Origin: an uncultured Bacteroidota bacterium
GTDB taxonomy: Bacteria > Bacteroidota > Bacteroidia > Bacteroidales > GWA2-32-17
Direction of reading: 5' to 3'
NCBI GenBank assembly: GCA_903837285.1
Contig: CAILUD010000039.1
Span: 1-64,000 of the forward strand
DNA: 64,000 nucleotides
Shown: positions 44,934 through 54,132 of the stretch, one piece after another
How the letters are laid out: every line of letters starts with the position of its first letter
How positions within the stretch are numbered: position 1 is the first letter of the stretch
Position numbers and translations under genes: made by a program
Notes under the pieces: generated by a model
Seen by the model: only the letters and a program-made list of their open reading frames with translations
The model's database searches: none
Told to the model about the DNA's origin: nothing

Positions 44934-45836
44934 GTGGAAAATAAGGAAGTTAAAGAAAGTGTGAGTGATATTTTATTAAAAACTACGTCAAAATTAGCAC
45001 AGCCAGAATCGTACGAAACTGTTTATACAATTCCATTACATGGCATGCCAATGCCAGATTCTGAAGTGCTTGTTGAAATAGTAAATACTTTACGTCAGAT
45101 TATTTTCCCAGGCTATTTTGGTACATCAAACGTAAATGCCGGGAATATTAGTTTCTACACAGGTGTAAATATTGACAAAGTTCATAAATTACTTTCAGAG
45201 CAAATTTTAAGAGGATTATGTTTTGATTGTATCAAGGAAAACAAAAATAGTTGTAAGGATTGTGAGAATAATGCAGAAATATTATCTGCTAAATTTATTT
45301 CTCTGCTTCCTGAAATCAGAGAGAGGCTTTCAACAGATGTAAAAGCTATGTATGATGGTGATCCTGCTGCTAAAAGTTTTGGCGAAATAATATATTGTTA
45401 TCCAGCAATAAGAGCAATTACAAATTATAGAATTGCTCATGAATTATTGCAACTTGAAGTTCCTTTAATACCTCGAATTATTTCTGAACTTGCTCATTCT
45501 GAAACAGGAATAGATATTCATCCTGGAGCAAATATTGGAAATTATTTTGCTATTGATCATGGAACTGGTGTTGTTATTGGAGAAACTTGTGTTATTGGAA
45601 ATAATGTTAAAATTTATCAGGGTGTAACACTAGGTGCAAAAAGTTTCCCACTGGATGAAAATGGAAATCCAATTAAGGGTATACCCCGTCATCCCATTGT
45701 TGAAGATAATGTTGTTATTTATGCAGAAGCAACAATTTTAGGAAGAATTTGTATTGGTGCAAATTCAATTATAGGTGGAAATATGTGGATAACAGATAAT
45801 GTTGCTCCTAATTCGAGAATGAATCCTAATCGTTAA
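44934..45836 (+). CDS. cysE: Serine O-acetyltransferase
   Basis: Makes O-acetylserine for cysteine synthesis. 300 residues from a GTG at 44934. The N-terminal helical part (DILLKTTSKLAQPESYETV to about residue 170) is longer than in E. coli CysE, as usual for plant/Bacteroidota-type (EpsC-like) SAT. The left-handed beta-helix carries hexapeptide repeats: GIDIHPGANIGNYFAIDHGTGVVIGETCVIGNNVKIYQGVTLGA (cited by its HGTGVVIGET core with the catalytic His), GIPRHPIVEDNVVIYA and GANSIIGGNMWITD. An intermediate Cys set (CFDCIKENKNSCKDC) may bind metal and is an unusual addition. Confidence 0.93.
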   Translation: MENKEVKESVSDILLKTTSKLAQPESYETVYTIPLHGMPMPDSEVLVEIVNTLRQIIFPGYFGTSNVNAGNISFYTGVNIDKVHKLLSEQILRGLCFDCIKENKNSCKDCENNAEILSAKFISLLPEIRERLSTDVKAMYDGDPAAKSFGEIIYCYPAIRAITNYRIAHELLQLEVPLIPRIISELAHSETGIDIHPGANIGNYFAIDHGTGVVIGETCVIGNNVKIYQGVTLGAKSFPLDENGNPIKGIPRHPIVEDNVVIYAEATILGRICIGANSIIGGNMWITDNVAPNSRMNPNR

Positions 45837-45937
45837 AAATTATTTCCTTTTTATTATAGTAAGTGATTAGTTTTTGTTGAAAATTATTTTAACTTTGAGC
45901 AAGATTGTTAAAATGTTCAAACTTAAAAAGACTAAAA

Positions 45938-47125
45938 ATGAAAAACTCAACTAAACTTCTATCTGGTTTTGTGTTAATTGTTTTTTTTATGCATGCAATT
46001 CAAAGTCATGCACAAGTTTATGCAATTGGACATAAGCAAATAACTTATACCGATCCTGCAAGAAGTAATCGTAGTGTTCCTTGTGAGATTTATTATCCTT
46101 CAAATACTGCAGGCGAAAGTACTCCAATTGCTTCAGGTCAATTTCCAATAATAGTTTTCGGACATGGTTTTGTTATGGGTTATGATGCATATCAAAGTTA
46201 CTGGGATTCTATTGTGCCTAAAGGTTATGTTATGGTTTTTCCAACTACTGAGGGTTCTATTTTTCCAACTCCAAATCATTTAACATACGGACTAGATTTA
46301 GCATTTGCTGTAACCAAAATGCAAAGTGAAGGAAATTTAAATACATCATTTTTTTATCAGAAAATAGCATCAACTTCAGCAATATTAGGTCATTCGATGG
46401 GAGGTAAAGGTTCGGTAATTGCTGCTTCTAATAATACAAACATAACAACTACTGTTTCTTTTGGTATGTCAAATAGTAATTCTCCAGATGCAATTGCAGA
46501 TTATGCGCCTTTAGTTACTGTTCCTGCTATTGTTTTTTCGGGAGCAAATGATTGTGTTGCTCTTCCAGCAGATAATCAGGTTCCATTATATAATGCACTT
46601 GGTTCGCAATGCAAAACATTTATTAGTATAAATGGTGGTAGTCATTGCCAGTTTGCAGAATCAAATTTTAATTGCAATTTTGGTGAAACTACTTGTTCGC
46701 CTGCACCAACTATTACCAGAGATGAACAACATGTAACAGTGCTTTCATTGCTTTTGCCATACCTTGATAATATGTTAAAAAATAATGTAGCTGCTGGTAT
46801 TTTATTTATGAATAGATTAACATCAGGCACAAGTACTACTTATTTAAGAAGTTGTTCTACTTCTGGAAACGATTTGCAATATTTGAATGATAATAAATTT
46901 CGTTTCAACCCAAACCCAGTTGAGAGTTCAGTGGAGATTGAATTAGAAAGTTCTGAACTGCCAGCTCAAATAACAATTACTGATATAACTGGAAGAAAAA
47001 TATTTACTAAAAAAATTAACTCATCAAAAGAAAGTTTAACCATTTCTGATTTAGATTCTGGAAGTTATTTAATCTCATTTAATGGAAAGCATAACAGGGT
47101 GACTAAGAAATTAATTAAAAAATAA
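45938..47125 (+). CDS. Secreted alpha/beta hydrolase with T9SS type A sorting domain
   Basis: 395 residues from the ATG at 45938; an upstream TTG (45905) would put charged residues before the signal peptide (KLLSGFVLIVFFMHAIQSHAQ). The hydrolase core has IIVFGHGFVMGYDAYQSYWDSI, the nucleophile elbow GHSMGGKGSVIAAS (GxSxG), and GGSHCQFAES with the likely catalytic His; it resembles chlorophyllase/PET-hydrolase-like or platelet-activating-factor acetylhydrolase-type esterases. The last 75 residues (FRFNPNPVESSVEIELE...ITDITGRKIFTKKI...LDSGSYLISF) form a type A sorting domain. It is therefore an exported ester-bond hydrolase; substrate unknown. Confidence 0.87.
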   Translation: MKNSTKLLSGFVLIVFFMHAIQSHAQVYAIGHKQITYTDPARSNRSVPCEIYYPSNTAGESTPIASGQFPIIVFGHGFVMGYDAYQSYWDSIVPKGYVMVFPTTEGSIFPTPNHLTYGLDLAFAVTKMQSEGNLNTSFFYQKIASTSAILGHSMGGKGSVIAASNNTNITTTVSFGMSNSNSPDAIADYAPLVTVPAIVFSGANDCVALPADNQVPLYNALGSQCKTFISINGGSHCQFAESNFNCNFGETTCSPAPTITRDEQHVTVLSLLLPYLDNMLKNNVAAGILFMNRLTSGTSTTYLRSCSTSGNDLQYLNDNKFRFNPNPVESSVEIELESSELPAQITITDITGRKIFTKKINSSKESLTISDLDSGSYLISFNGKHNRVTKKLIKK

Positions 47126-47148
47126 AAAGTTATTTATATTGTAATTTT

Positions 47149-47739
47149 ATGGACGAGAATAGTAAAGAAAAAACGCGGGAAAATATAATTAAGTCTGCCA
47201 TTATTGTTTTTGGAAAATTTGGTTATAAAAAAGCTACAATGGACGATATAGCTGTTGCAGTTGGAAAAGGCAAAACCGGATTATACTATTATTTTAAAAA
47301 TAAAGAAGATGTTTTTAAAGCTGTTATTGAAAAAGAAGCAAATGAATTAGCTTATGCAATTAATGAAGCAGTAAGTTCTTGTTCTAACCCTATTGAAAAG
47401 TTAAAAGCTTATTTTTTTACTAGAATGAATACTTTGCTAAAAGTTTCTATTTTTTACGAAGCAATGAAATCTGAAGTTCTGGATAATTTGCAGTTTATGA
47501 ATCAAACCAGATTAGCTTATGATAGAGCAGAATTAGAGCTGGTAAAGCAAATTCTTAATGATGGCATAAAGCAAAAATATTTTGAATTAAAAGATGTTGA
47601 AACTTCTGCCATAACAATAGTAACAGCCTTAAAAGGATTAGAAATTCCATTTTTTGTTCAGAATGGAAATCATGACTTTGAAAAAAATATTGAAAATCTC
47701 TTTAATTTAATATGTTTTGGATTAATTAAAAGAAATTGA
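47149..47739 (+). CDS. TetR/AcrR family transcriptional regulator
   Basis: 196 residues. The N-terminal helix-turn-helix (IIKSAIIVFGKFGYKKATMDDIAVAVGKGKTGLYYYFKNKEDVFKAVIEKEA, cited here by TMDDIAVAVGKGKTGLYYYF) is canonical for the family; the C-terminal ligand-binding half is unassigned. TetR-type proteins usually repress an adjacent gene until a small ligand is bound. Its tail end (last 23 codons) and terminator occur again at 56016-56146. A dyad at 47928-47951 downstream could be its operator, controlling the surface-protein block. It begins 24 bp after the hydrolase gene. Confidence 0.93.
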   Translation: MDENSKEKTRENIIKSAIIVFGKFGYKKATMDDIAVAVGKGKTGLYYYFKNKEDVFKAVIEKEANELAYAINEAVSSCSNPIEKLKAYFFTRMNTLLKVSIFYEAMKSEVLDNLQFMNQTRLAYDRAELELVKQILNDGIKQKYFELKDVETSAITIVTALKGLEIPFFVQNGNHDFEKNIENLFNLICFGLIKRN

Positions 47740-47803
47740 TTTAGTGTAATTTGTTTTGATTAGTTTTGGTTAGGTTGGTTGTAAAATAACCAACCTTTTT
47801 TTT
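47668..47803 (+). repeat. Direct repeat copy A: tetR 3' end plus terminator
   Basis: This 136-bp stretch (last 23 codons of tetR, stop at 47737-47739, then the untranslated tail and terminator) recurs at 56016-56146 with roughly nine-tenths identity by eye. It is the resident end of an intact gene. The two copies bound the three-gene surface-protein block. Confidence 0.88.
47772..47803 (+). terminator. Intrinsic terminator after tetR
   Basis: Arms AGGTTGGTT (47772-47780) and AACCAACCT (47788-47796) with the loop GTAAAAT, followed by a run of T to 47803: a standard factor-independent terminator. Confidence 0.85.
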
Positions 47804-47927
47804 ATTAATATTTTATTTATTAGATGGTTACTATTTACATTAAATAGCAACTACAGAAAAATTTTACCAGTTACAAACTCAAAGCAACCAATTAAAATTT
47901 AAAACAACCAGATATACAATAACATTG

Positions 47928-47951
47928 ATTATATGATTTAAGTCATATAAT
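47928..47951. promoter_or_regulatory. Candidate operator: 24-bp dyad upstream of the surface-protein block
   Basis: Perfect 9-base arms ATTATATGA and TCATATAAT are separated by TTTAAG, in the 208-bp gap between the tetR terminator and the first exported gene. The dyad is 60 bp before the ATG at 48012. Such a symmetric site is compatible with a TetR-type or other dimeric regulator. Activity is not shown. Confidence 0.4.
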
Positions 47952-48011
47952 ATTAGTTCTTTAATCACAATGTTTAAGCAACAGAAATTTAACAACCTAA
48001 AATAACCACCT

Positions 48012-48428
48012 ATGAGAACTTTTTTATTAACTGCAATTGGCTGCTTTGCTTTTATAATAAGCTCTGCCCAATTAAAAATTATGGATCTAAATGTTTTACC
48101 TATTTCACAAGGCGAAACTTTAAGTAATGATTCTATTCAACTACTTATTCAATTTAAAATTTCAAATCCGGCACTTTCTCAAAATATTCATTTTCAATTT
48201 GGAACACAACCAAATATAGGTGATGTTTTAAATGAGGTAGCGCCTGTAACCCTGCAAGGTTCAGAATATATTGTTACATATAATGGCAGACAAGAAATAA
48301 TTCGTAATCATGATGTACGCATATACTGTAAAATGAGCATGACAAATTATAATGCATGGCAAAATCTCACAGTTTTTGCAGTTTCTACAACAGGAAATAA
48401 TTCTGAAAATCTATATCAAACAAGATAA
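48012..48428 (+). CDS. Small exported protein, first gene of the adhesin block
   Basis: 138 residues with a signal peptide (MRTFLLTAIGCFAFIISSAQ). The mature protein is probably a single beta-sandwich (LKIMDLNVLPISQGETL, IQLLIQFKISNPALSQNIHFQFG, GDVLNEVAPVTLQGSEYIVTYNGR) of unknown family. It has no sorting domain of its own. It lies 10 bp before the 1897-residue adhesin, on the same strand, so it may be a chaperone or accessory surface protein, but this is inference from position. The gene begins after a long untranslated gap containing a dyad. Confidence 0.72.
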   Translation: MRTFLLTAIGCFAFIISSAQLKIMDLNVLPISQGETLSNDSIQLLIQFKISNPALSQNIHFQFGTQPNIGDVLNEVAPVTLQGSEYIVTYNGRQEIIRNHDVRIYCKMSMTNYNAWQNLTVFAVSTTGNNSENLYQTR

Positions 48429-48438
48429 TTAAAGAGCT

Positions 48439-51400
48439 ATGAAAAAGATATTTATACTTTTATTTGGCATTTTATTACTTAACATAAGCATTAATGCCCA
48501 AAATATTTTTACAGTTACAAAAACAACTGATCCTGATCCGTTTACATACAGTTATAATTATATTGATAGTTTATGTGATACAACTATGTATGGAACATTG
48601 CAATGGGCAATTCGTAAAGCAAATGAAATAGTAGGCCAATGTGAAATTCAATTTAATATTTCTGGAGTAGGACAGCAAACAATCTATTTAGAGGGATTTA
48701 TTCCCGGAATTAATAATAAAACATTCATTAATGGAACAACACAAGCAGGTTATCAAGCTGGGAACCCACAGATTATTCTTGATGGACAAAATATTGTTTT
48801 TCAAGGTCTCTTTTTTGCACATGCAAACGGTTCAAAAGTTGAAGGAATTTATATTAAAAACTGTACAACTCAAGGAATTGCAATTTCTAGTTCAGATAGT
48901 GTAACAATTCAGGATTGTATAATCAATCAAATTTCAAATGGTACTAATAATTCTGAATATACTATTGGTATTGCTATAGCTAATTCATCTTATTGTATAA
49001 TTAAAGGAAATAAAATTGGTACTGATATTTTAAACGCAGTTTTGCCTGTCGAGGATGATGGAATAATGTTGTGGATTAATTCAAATAACAATATAATTGG
49101 TGGGATTTTATCTGGTGAATCAAATATAATAAAACATTGTGGAAATAGAGGTGTTGATATTGGAGCATTATCTTTATACAACCGTATTTCTGGAAATATT
49201 ATAACAAATTGCCCGATTGCCATATTTTTAGGTATTGGTTCAAATAATGAAAAGTTAGCACCTGTTATTACTCTTGCTACAAATAATACTATTTCTGGAA
49301 CTTCTGAGCCAAATGATATTATTGAAATATTTGGTAGTACAGGAAACGGAAATACTAATGAATATTTAGGAACAACGCAAGCAGATTTAATCGGAAATTG
49401 GTCAACAATTTTAAATACTAGTTTTGATTATATTGTTGCAACAGCAACTGATTTAAATAATAACACATCAGTTTTATCGAGTGCATTTCAAAAACTAATA
49501 TTACCTGGAACATCATGTGAAACTGCAATTGAATTAACAACAGGAATTACTTATTTAAGCGTTAATAGTACTAGTTCAAACTGGTATCATTTTATCCCTG
49601 ATACCAATTCTTATTATTTTATAATACCAAGAGATAGTTCATGTATAACAAATATTTCATTGTATGAAGGAATATGTGGACAAAATAATCTACTTATCTC
49701 AAGCGATTCGTTAGCTATTCTAAAAGAAACATTTATTGCAGGTAATGATTATTATATACAAATAATAGGAAACGATTTATGTTCTACTTATTTAAAAGTT
49801 GACACATTTTTCTTTAAATATATTGATCAAAATTGCCCCCCAATTGAATGTTGTGGTAAACTAAGCAACGAAGGTTTTGATATAGTAGCTCCCCTGACAT
49901 CTGGCACTCCACAATGGATAAGTCCATATTTCTGGAATCTTGTTTGTGCTTGGCAATGTGGATGGGGAACTCCTCAGGCTCTTGGAATTACTGATAAATA
50001 TGCATATTTATGGTCTTATACACAACCTTCGTTTGCAGGTACTTTTAATCTTGTAGGCGAAGGTATTAGGCAGCCAATAGATTTACAGCCAAATAGAATA
50101 TACCAGATGGATATTAGATATAGAACTTCTAATAATAACAATAATAATATTAGTGGGTTGGTAAATGCTTTTGTTTCAAATGTAAATTACAATGTATGTT
50201 TAAATGGAAATACTGGAAGTGGAACTCTTTATGGGACAGAAATCGCAGATATACATGATCATGGGTTTGGTTTGTCATTTCCTTCCTCCCTTACTATTCA
50301 AAGCACAACAGTTAACTTTCCAACACCAAATACCGTACTTCCAAATTCATTTTTATATGTTTGGCCTACTTCAACACATCTTAATTCAGCTGGAGATACA
50401 GTTTTAACTTTATTTTTAGAATTGTATGACATTAAAATTCATTATCCTGCACCTCAATTTTCATATACAAGTAATTGTAACCATACCGTTACCTTAAATA
50501 ATACTACTCCACATAGTAATGAAAACATACATAATATTCATTGGAACATATATGATATGACTGGAGGTTTAATTGATCAGGCAAATAATATTGAATCTTA
50601 TACACATACATTTTCTAGTAGTTATAATCAAATTCAAGTTGTAATAGTGTATGATTATATTATGGATAATGGCAGTATAGAATGTACTTGTGATACGACC
50701 ATGAATATTGTTTTTCCTCAGTTAAATGTAAATATTACTGGTCATCAAAATAATATTTGTTCAAATGACAACCATTCCTATGTAACTGCTAACGCAAGTA
50801 ACGGTACTGCACCATATTCCTACCTTTGGAATACAACCGCAACAACTGCAACAATTATTAATCTTCCATCAGGAACATATTCTGTAACAGTAACTGATGC
50901 AACTGGATGTACTGGTACTGATAATTTTATAATTACCGGAGCACCAAATCCAGTTATAAGTTTAATTTCACCACAAACTCCCTGTTTTCAACAGTGTAAT
51001 GGAACTATTGTTTCAACAGTAACAAATGGTACACCTTCCTATACATATAATTGGAGTAATGGAAGTCATACAGCAAATTTAATCCAACTTTGCTCTGATT
51101 CTTATACTGTAACTGTAATAGATGGAGTTGGATGTACTTCAACAAATACAATTAGTCTATCAACAAATCCTCAAATAAATATTACAACTTCGTCATTTCA
51201 GAATGAATGTTCGGGACAAAGTAACGGAAGTATTTATGTTGCGGTTACAGGAGGTACTCCTAATTATATTTATAATTGGTCAAATGGTCAAAATACAAAT
51301 TCAATTATTAATTTAGTAGCTGGAAATTATACTGTAACTGTTACAGATGCTAATGGCTGTACTGCTTATACTACATTTATTGTAAACAGTTTATCAGTAC

Positions 51401-54132
51401 CGATAATTACTCCTACTGTTACACCTTCTGATCCTTGTGTATCTTTATGTAACGGGAGTATTATTCTGAATGTAACTCCCCTAGACTCGTATTCATATTT
51501 ATGGTATTATAATGGAAATATAGATGCAACAACACAAAATATACCTACAGCATGCTTAGGAGGTTATACTGTGGTTGTTACAAGTAATGCAACTGGTTGC
51601 TCTGTGACACAACCTATTGCTGTAAATTCATTGTCAATTTGCCATGCAGGTACAGATACTTATATTAGTTCAGATCTTCTTATACCAGGTAATTCTGGAA
51701 TTATTTATGTTCCAGGAAATATATTTATTACAAATAATGCCACTCTGACAATTTCGGGTCCTAATACCGAACTAAGATTTATGTCAAACAAGAGAATTGA
51801 GCTAGATAAAGGATGTTCTTTAAAATTATTCAGACATTCAAAGTTGTCATCATGTTGCAATATGTGGGATGGAGTAAAGGCAATAAATAATGCTGCAGCA
51901 TATCCCAATACTGTATTTATTTCGCAAAGTACTATTGAAAATGCCGTCATTGGGATTAATGCTTACGATTATTCGAAGGTATTAAGTTATAGATCATATT
52001 TTATAAATAACTATGTTGATTTCTATTTAAATAAAACAAAGATATCTCATGTAATAGATTCATGTACATTTGAAACTAACATACCGCAACTTCCTTATGT
52101 ATTTTACCCATCATATGTTCAAAATCCATATGCTCACATTTATACTATTAAAAATGCAAATAAATTGAATATCAAAAGGAGTTATTTTAGAAACACAACC
52201 CCATTTTTAACTACAGATATAGCATGGAAAAAGGGAATGGGAATATATTCTGATTTGACACAGGTAAATGTATCTCATTCAGAATTTACCAAATTATGGT
52301 ATGGGGTTAAATCTAATTATATAACAAAAGTTGATACAAATATTTTTAATGGTAATAATCGTGGAGTATTAATTGAAGGACTTAATTCTGCAACACGAAT
52401 TATTTTTAACCAATTTACTATTACAAATAATGGAAATCAATATACTTCTGCTACGTACCCATGGGGAGCAGGTGTTTCAAATAGCATTGGTTATGAAATA
52501 GAAAACAATGAGTTTAAAAATGGGTTTATTGGTCTTGCTATGATAGGTAATGCAGCCACAGGTCGTAAAGTGTATAAAAACTCTTTTGATAGCCTCGAAC
52601 ATGCTTTTGTTGCCAACGGAACAAATAGCGTTAAACTAACCTGTAACGATTTTGGCTTAACCGTTCCTAATATTACAAGTAATATTCTTTTGTGGTATGG
52701 GTCTATTAATCCAAAACAGGATCATGCACCTTATTGGGATGCTTATGGAATATCTATCAACTCTCACAACCGTTTTTCTACAAGTAAAGATTTATTGCCA
52801 GATTCACGAAAGTTTAACAGATATGGGTCAACCCAGACTTATGATTATTATTGGGGTGTATATCCAACGCCATATAACGATTTAACAAGAATTTCTCCAC
52901 CTTCATGGACTCCTGTTACCTATGTTACCTTACATCCTGCTTTAAATCCATCGGAATATTACAATTCCTTAAATTGCTTAACTGAAATCAACGGAAATAA
53001 ATCAGTTGGTAAAGAATTAACAAAGGTTGATTTATTAAAAGACGCTCTTACGTACCGCAATAATTATTATAATGCTTTGGTTGATAATGGTAATACCGAT
53101 TATTTATTATCGTTAATACAGAATATGAAACCAAACAATTTTAATTTTGCATACAATCAACTGATGAATGCGTCACCTTATCTTTCAGACGCTGTATTAA
53201 TACAATTTATGATTAATCCAATAAATAAACCTCCCTTTAAAAAGGATGTTGTGCTAGCAAACTCACCGCTTCCATTAAATGTACGACCATACATCAATCA
53301 AATGAATGTAAATCAGAACTTCAAAAACCAGATGTGGGCGGCACAGGTTGGAACAAGCCCACGTGTAGCAATTGAAATGGAACTCGAAAACAGGGATTTT
53401 GGAATAAATGGCATATTCGGCGACCTTGTTCAATCGGTTTTAATGGATACTATTCCCCAAAAAACGGACAGTCTGTTGAGTTATGTGTTACAAAAAGGTT
53501 CGCTTAACGAAAGATTGATTACTGACCCTGTTTTTATTGAAAAAGAACGGTACGTCGATGCCCAGACAAATCTAACCGAAATTTCTTATTTAAACCAAAC
53601 AGGTAACCAACAAATAGTCGATTTTATTCAACTGCAACAATTGCAAATACTATTAAACCAAACGCCAGATAGTTTACAAAAGAATGTAATTTTGCAAAAC
53701 GAAGATTGGATTAATTCAATAGCTAATGATTCTACTCATTTCTGTATGGCAGATGCTTTAAACTTACTTGAAAAAGCAAACGATACATTATATCCGAGAA
53801 ATGTTTATATAGGTACGGGAGCACAATTAAAAGTGACGGAATTTTTAAATAATGGAGTTAGTGAAAATGATGAAAAAGAAGAATGTAGTCTTACTGTTAC
53901 TCCTAATCCGGCAAAGTCAACCGTAAGCTTTATTGTAAATCCTGATGAAATTACAGAAAATATGAGAATTTCAATTTATGATGTACAGGGAAGATATATA
54001 CAGGAAGTTGAAATAAAAACATCAAAAGAAATTTATTTGATGGATATAAATAATTATAAAAAGGGAATTTATTATGCTTCACTTCGTATAAACGATAATA
54101 TATTATGTGTGCGTAAATTAATTGTTGAATAG
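48439..54132 (+). CDS. Very large adhesin-like protein with parallel beta-helix regions, SprB repeats and T9SS type A sorting domain
   Basis: 1897 residues with a signal peptide ending near INAQ. Residues about 25-280 begin like CSLREA-type beta-helix proteins (YGTLQWAIRKANEIVGQCEI, FINGTTQAG) and include repeated right-handed helix turns. Then an Ig-like module (NNTISGTSEPNDIIEIFGS), an N-acetyl-type sandwich region, and at about 760-1070 four SprB-like repeats (Y.Y.W.N....I..L..G.Y.VTVTDA.GC). A second beta-helix covers about 1080-1400, and a helical part carries short repeats (PYLSDAVLIQFMINPINKPPFKKDVVLANSPLPL, shortened as SPLPL/PYLSD words). The final domain (NPAKSTVSFIVN...IYDVQGRYIQEVEI...YKKGIYYASL) is a type A sorting signal. 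SprB repeats are named after the F. johnsoniae gliding adhesin. Confidence 0.87.
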   Translation: MKKIFILLFGILLLNISINAQNIFTVTKTTDPDPFTYSYNYIDSLCDTTMYGTLQWAIRKANEIVGQCEIQFNISGVGQQTIYLEGFIPGINNKTFINGTTQAGYQAGNPQIILDGQNIVFQGLFFAHANGSKVEGIYIKNCTTQGIAISSSDSVTIQDCIINQISNGTNNSEYTIGIAIANSSYCIIKGNKIGTDILNAVLPVEDDGIMLWINSNNNIIGGILSGESNIIKHCGNRGVDIGALSLYNRISGNIITNCPIAIFLGIGSNNEKLAPVITLATNNTISGTSEPNDIIEIFGSTGNGNTNEYLGTTQADLIGNWSTILNTSFDYIVATATDLNNNTSVLSSAFQKLILPGTSCETAIELTTGITYLSVNSTSSNWYHFIPDTNSYYFIIPRDSSCITNISLYEGICGQNNLLISSDSLAILKETFIAGNDYYIQIIGNDLCSTYLKVDTFFFKYIDQNCPPIECCGKLSNEGFDIVAPLTSGTPQWISPYFWNLVCAWQCGWGTPQALGITDKYAYLWSYTQPSFAGTFNLVGEGIRQPIDLQPNRIYQMDIRYRTSNNNNNNISGLVNAFVSNVNYNVCLNGNTGSGTLYGTEIADIHDHGFGLSFPSSLTIQSTTVNFPTPNTVLPNSFLYVWPTSTHLNSAGDTVLTLFLELYDIKIHYPAPQFSYTSNCNHTVTLNNTTPHSNENIHNIHWNIYDMTGGLIDQANNIESYTHTFSSSYNQIQVVIVYDYIMDNGSIECTCDTTMNIVFPQLNVNITGHQNNICSNDNHSYVTANASNGTAPYSYLWNTTATTATIINLPSGTYSVTVTDATGCTGTDNFIITGAPNPVISLISPQTPCFQQCNGTIVSTVTNGTPSYTYNWSNGSHTANLIQLCSDSYTVTVIDGVGCTSTNTISLSTNPQINITTSSFQNECSGQSNGSIYVAVTGGTPNYIYNWSNGQNTNSIINLVAGNYTVTVTDANGCTAYTTFIVNSLSVPIITPTVTPSDPCVSLCNGSIILNVTPLDSYSYLWYYNGNIDATTQNIPTACLGGYTVVVTSNATGCSVTQPIAVNSLSICHAGTDTYISSDLLIPGNSGIIYVPGNIFITNNATLTISGPNTELRFMSNKRIELDKGCSLKLFRHSKLSSCCNMWDGVKAINNAAAYPNTVFISQSTIENAVIGINAYDYSKVLSYRSYFINNYVDFYLNKTKISHVIDSCTFETNIPQLPYVFYPSYVQNPYAHIYTIKNANKLNIKRSYFRNTTPFLTTDIAWKKGMGIYSDLTQVNVSHSEFTKLWYGVKSNYITKVDTNIFNGNNRGVLIEGLNSATRIIFNQFTITNNGNQYTSATYPWGAGVSNSIGYEIENNEFKNGFIGLAMIGNAATGRKVYKNSFDSLEHAFVANGTNSVKLTCNDFGLTVPNITSNILLWYGSINPKQDHAPYWDAYGISINSHNRFSTSKDLLPDSRKFNRYGSTQTYDYYWGVYPTPYNDLTRISPPSWTPVTYVTLHPALNPSEYYNSLNCLTEINGNKSVGKELTKVDLLKDALTYRNNYYNALVDNGNTDYLLSLIQNMKPNNFNFAYNQLMNASPYLSDAVLIQFMINPINKPPFKKDVVLANSPLPLNVRPYINQMNVNQNFKNQMWAAQVGTSPRVAIEMELENRDFGINGIFGDLVQSVLMDTIPQKTDSLLSYVLQKGSLNERLITDPVFIEKERYVDAQTNLTEISYLNQTGNQQIVDFIQLQQLQILLNQTPDSLQKNVILQNEDWINSIANDSTHFCMADALNLLEKANDTLYPRNVYIGTGAQLKVTEFLNNGVSENDEKEECSLTVTPNPAKSTVSFIVNPDEITENMRISIYDVQGRYIQEVEIKTSKEIYLMDINNYKKGIYYASLRINDNILCVRKLIVE

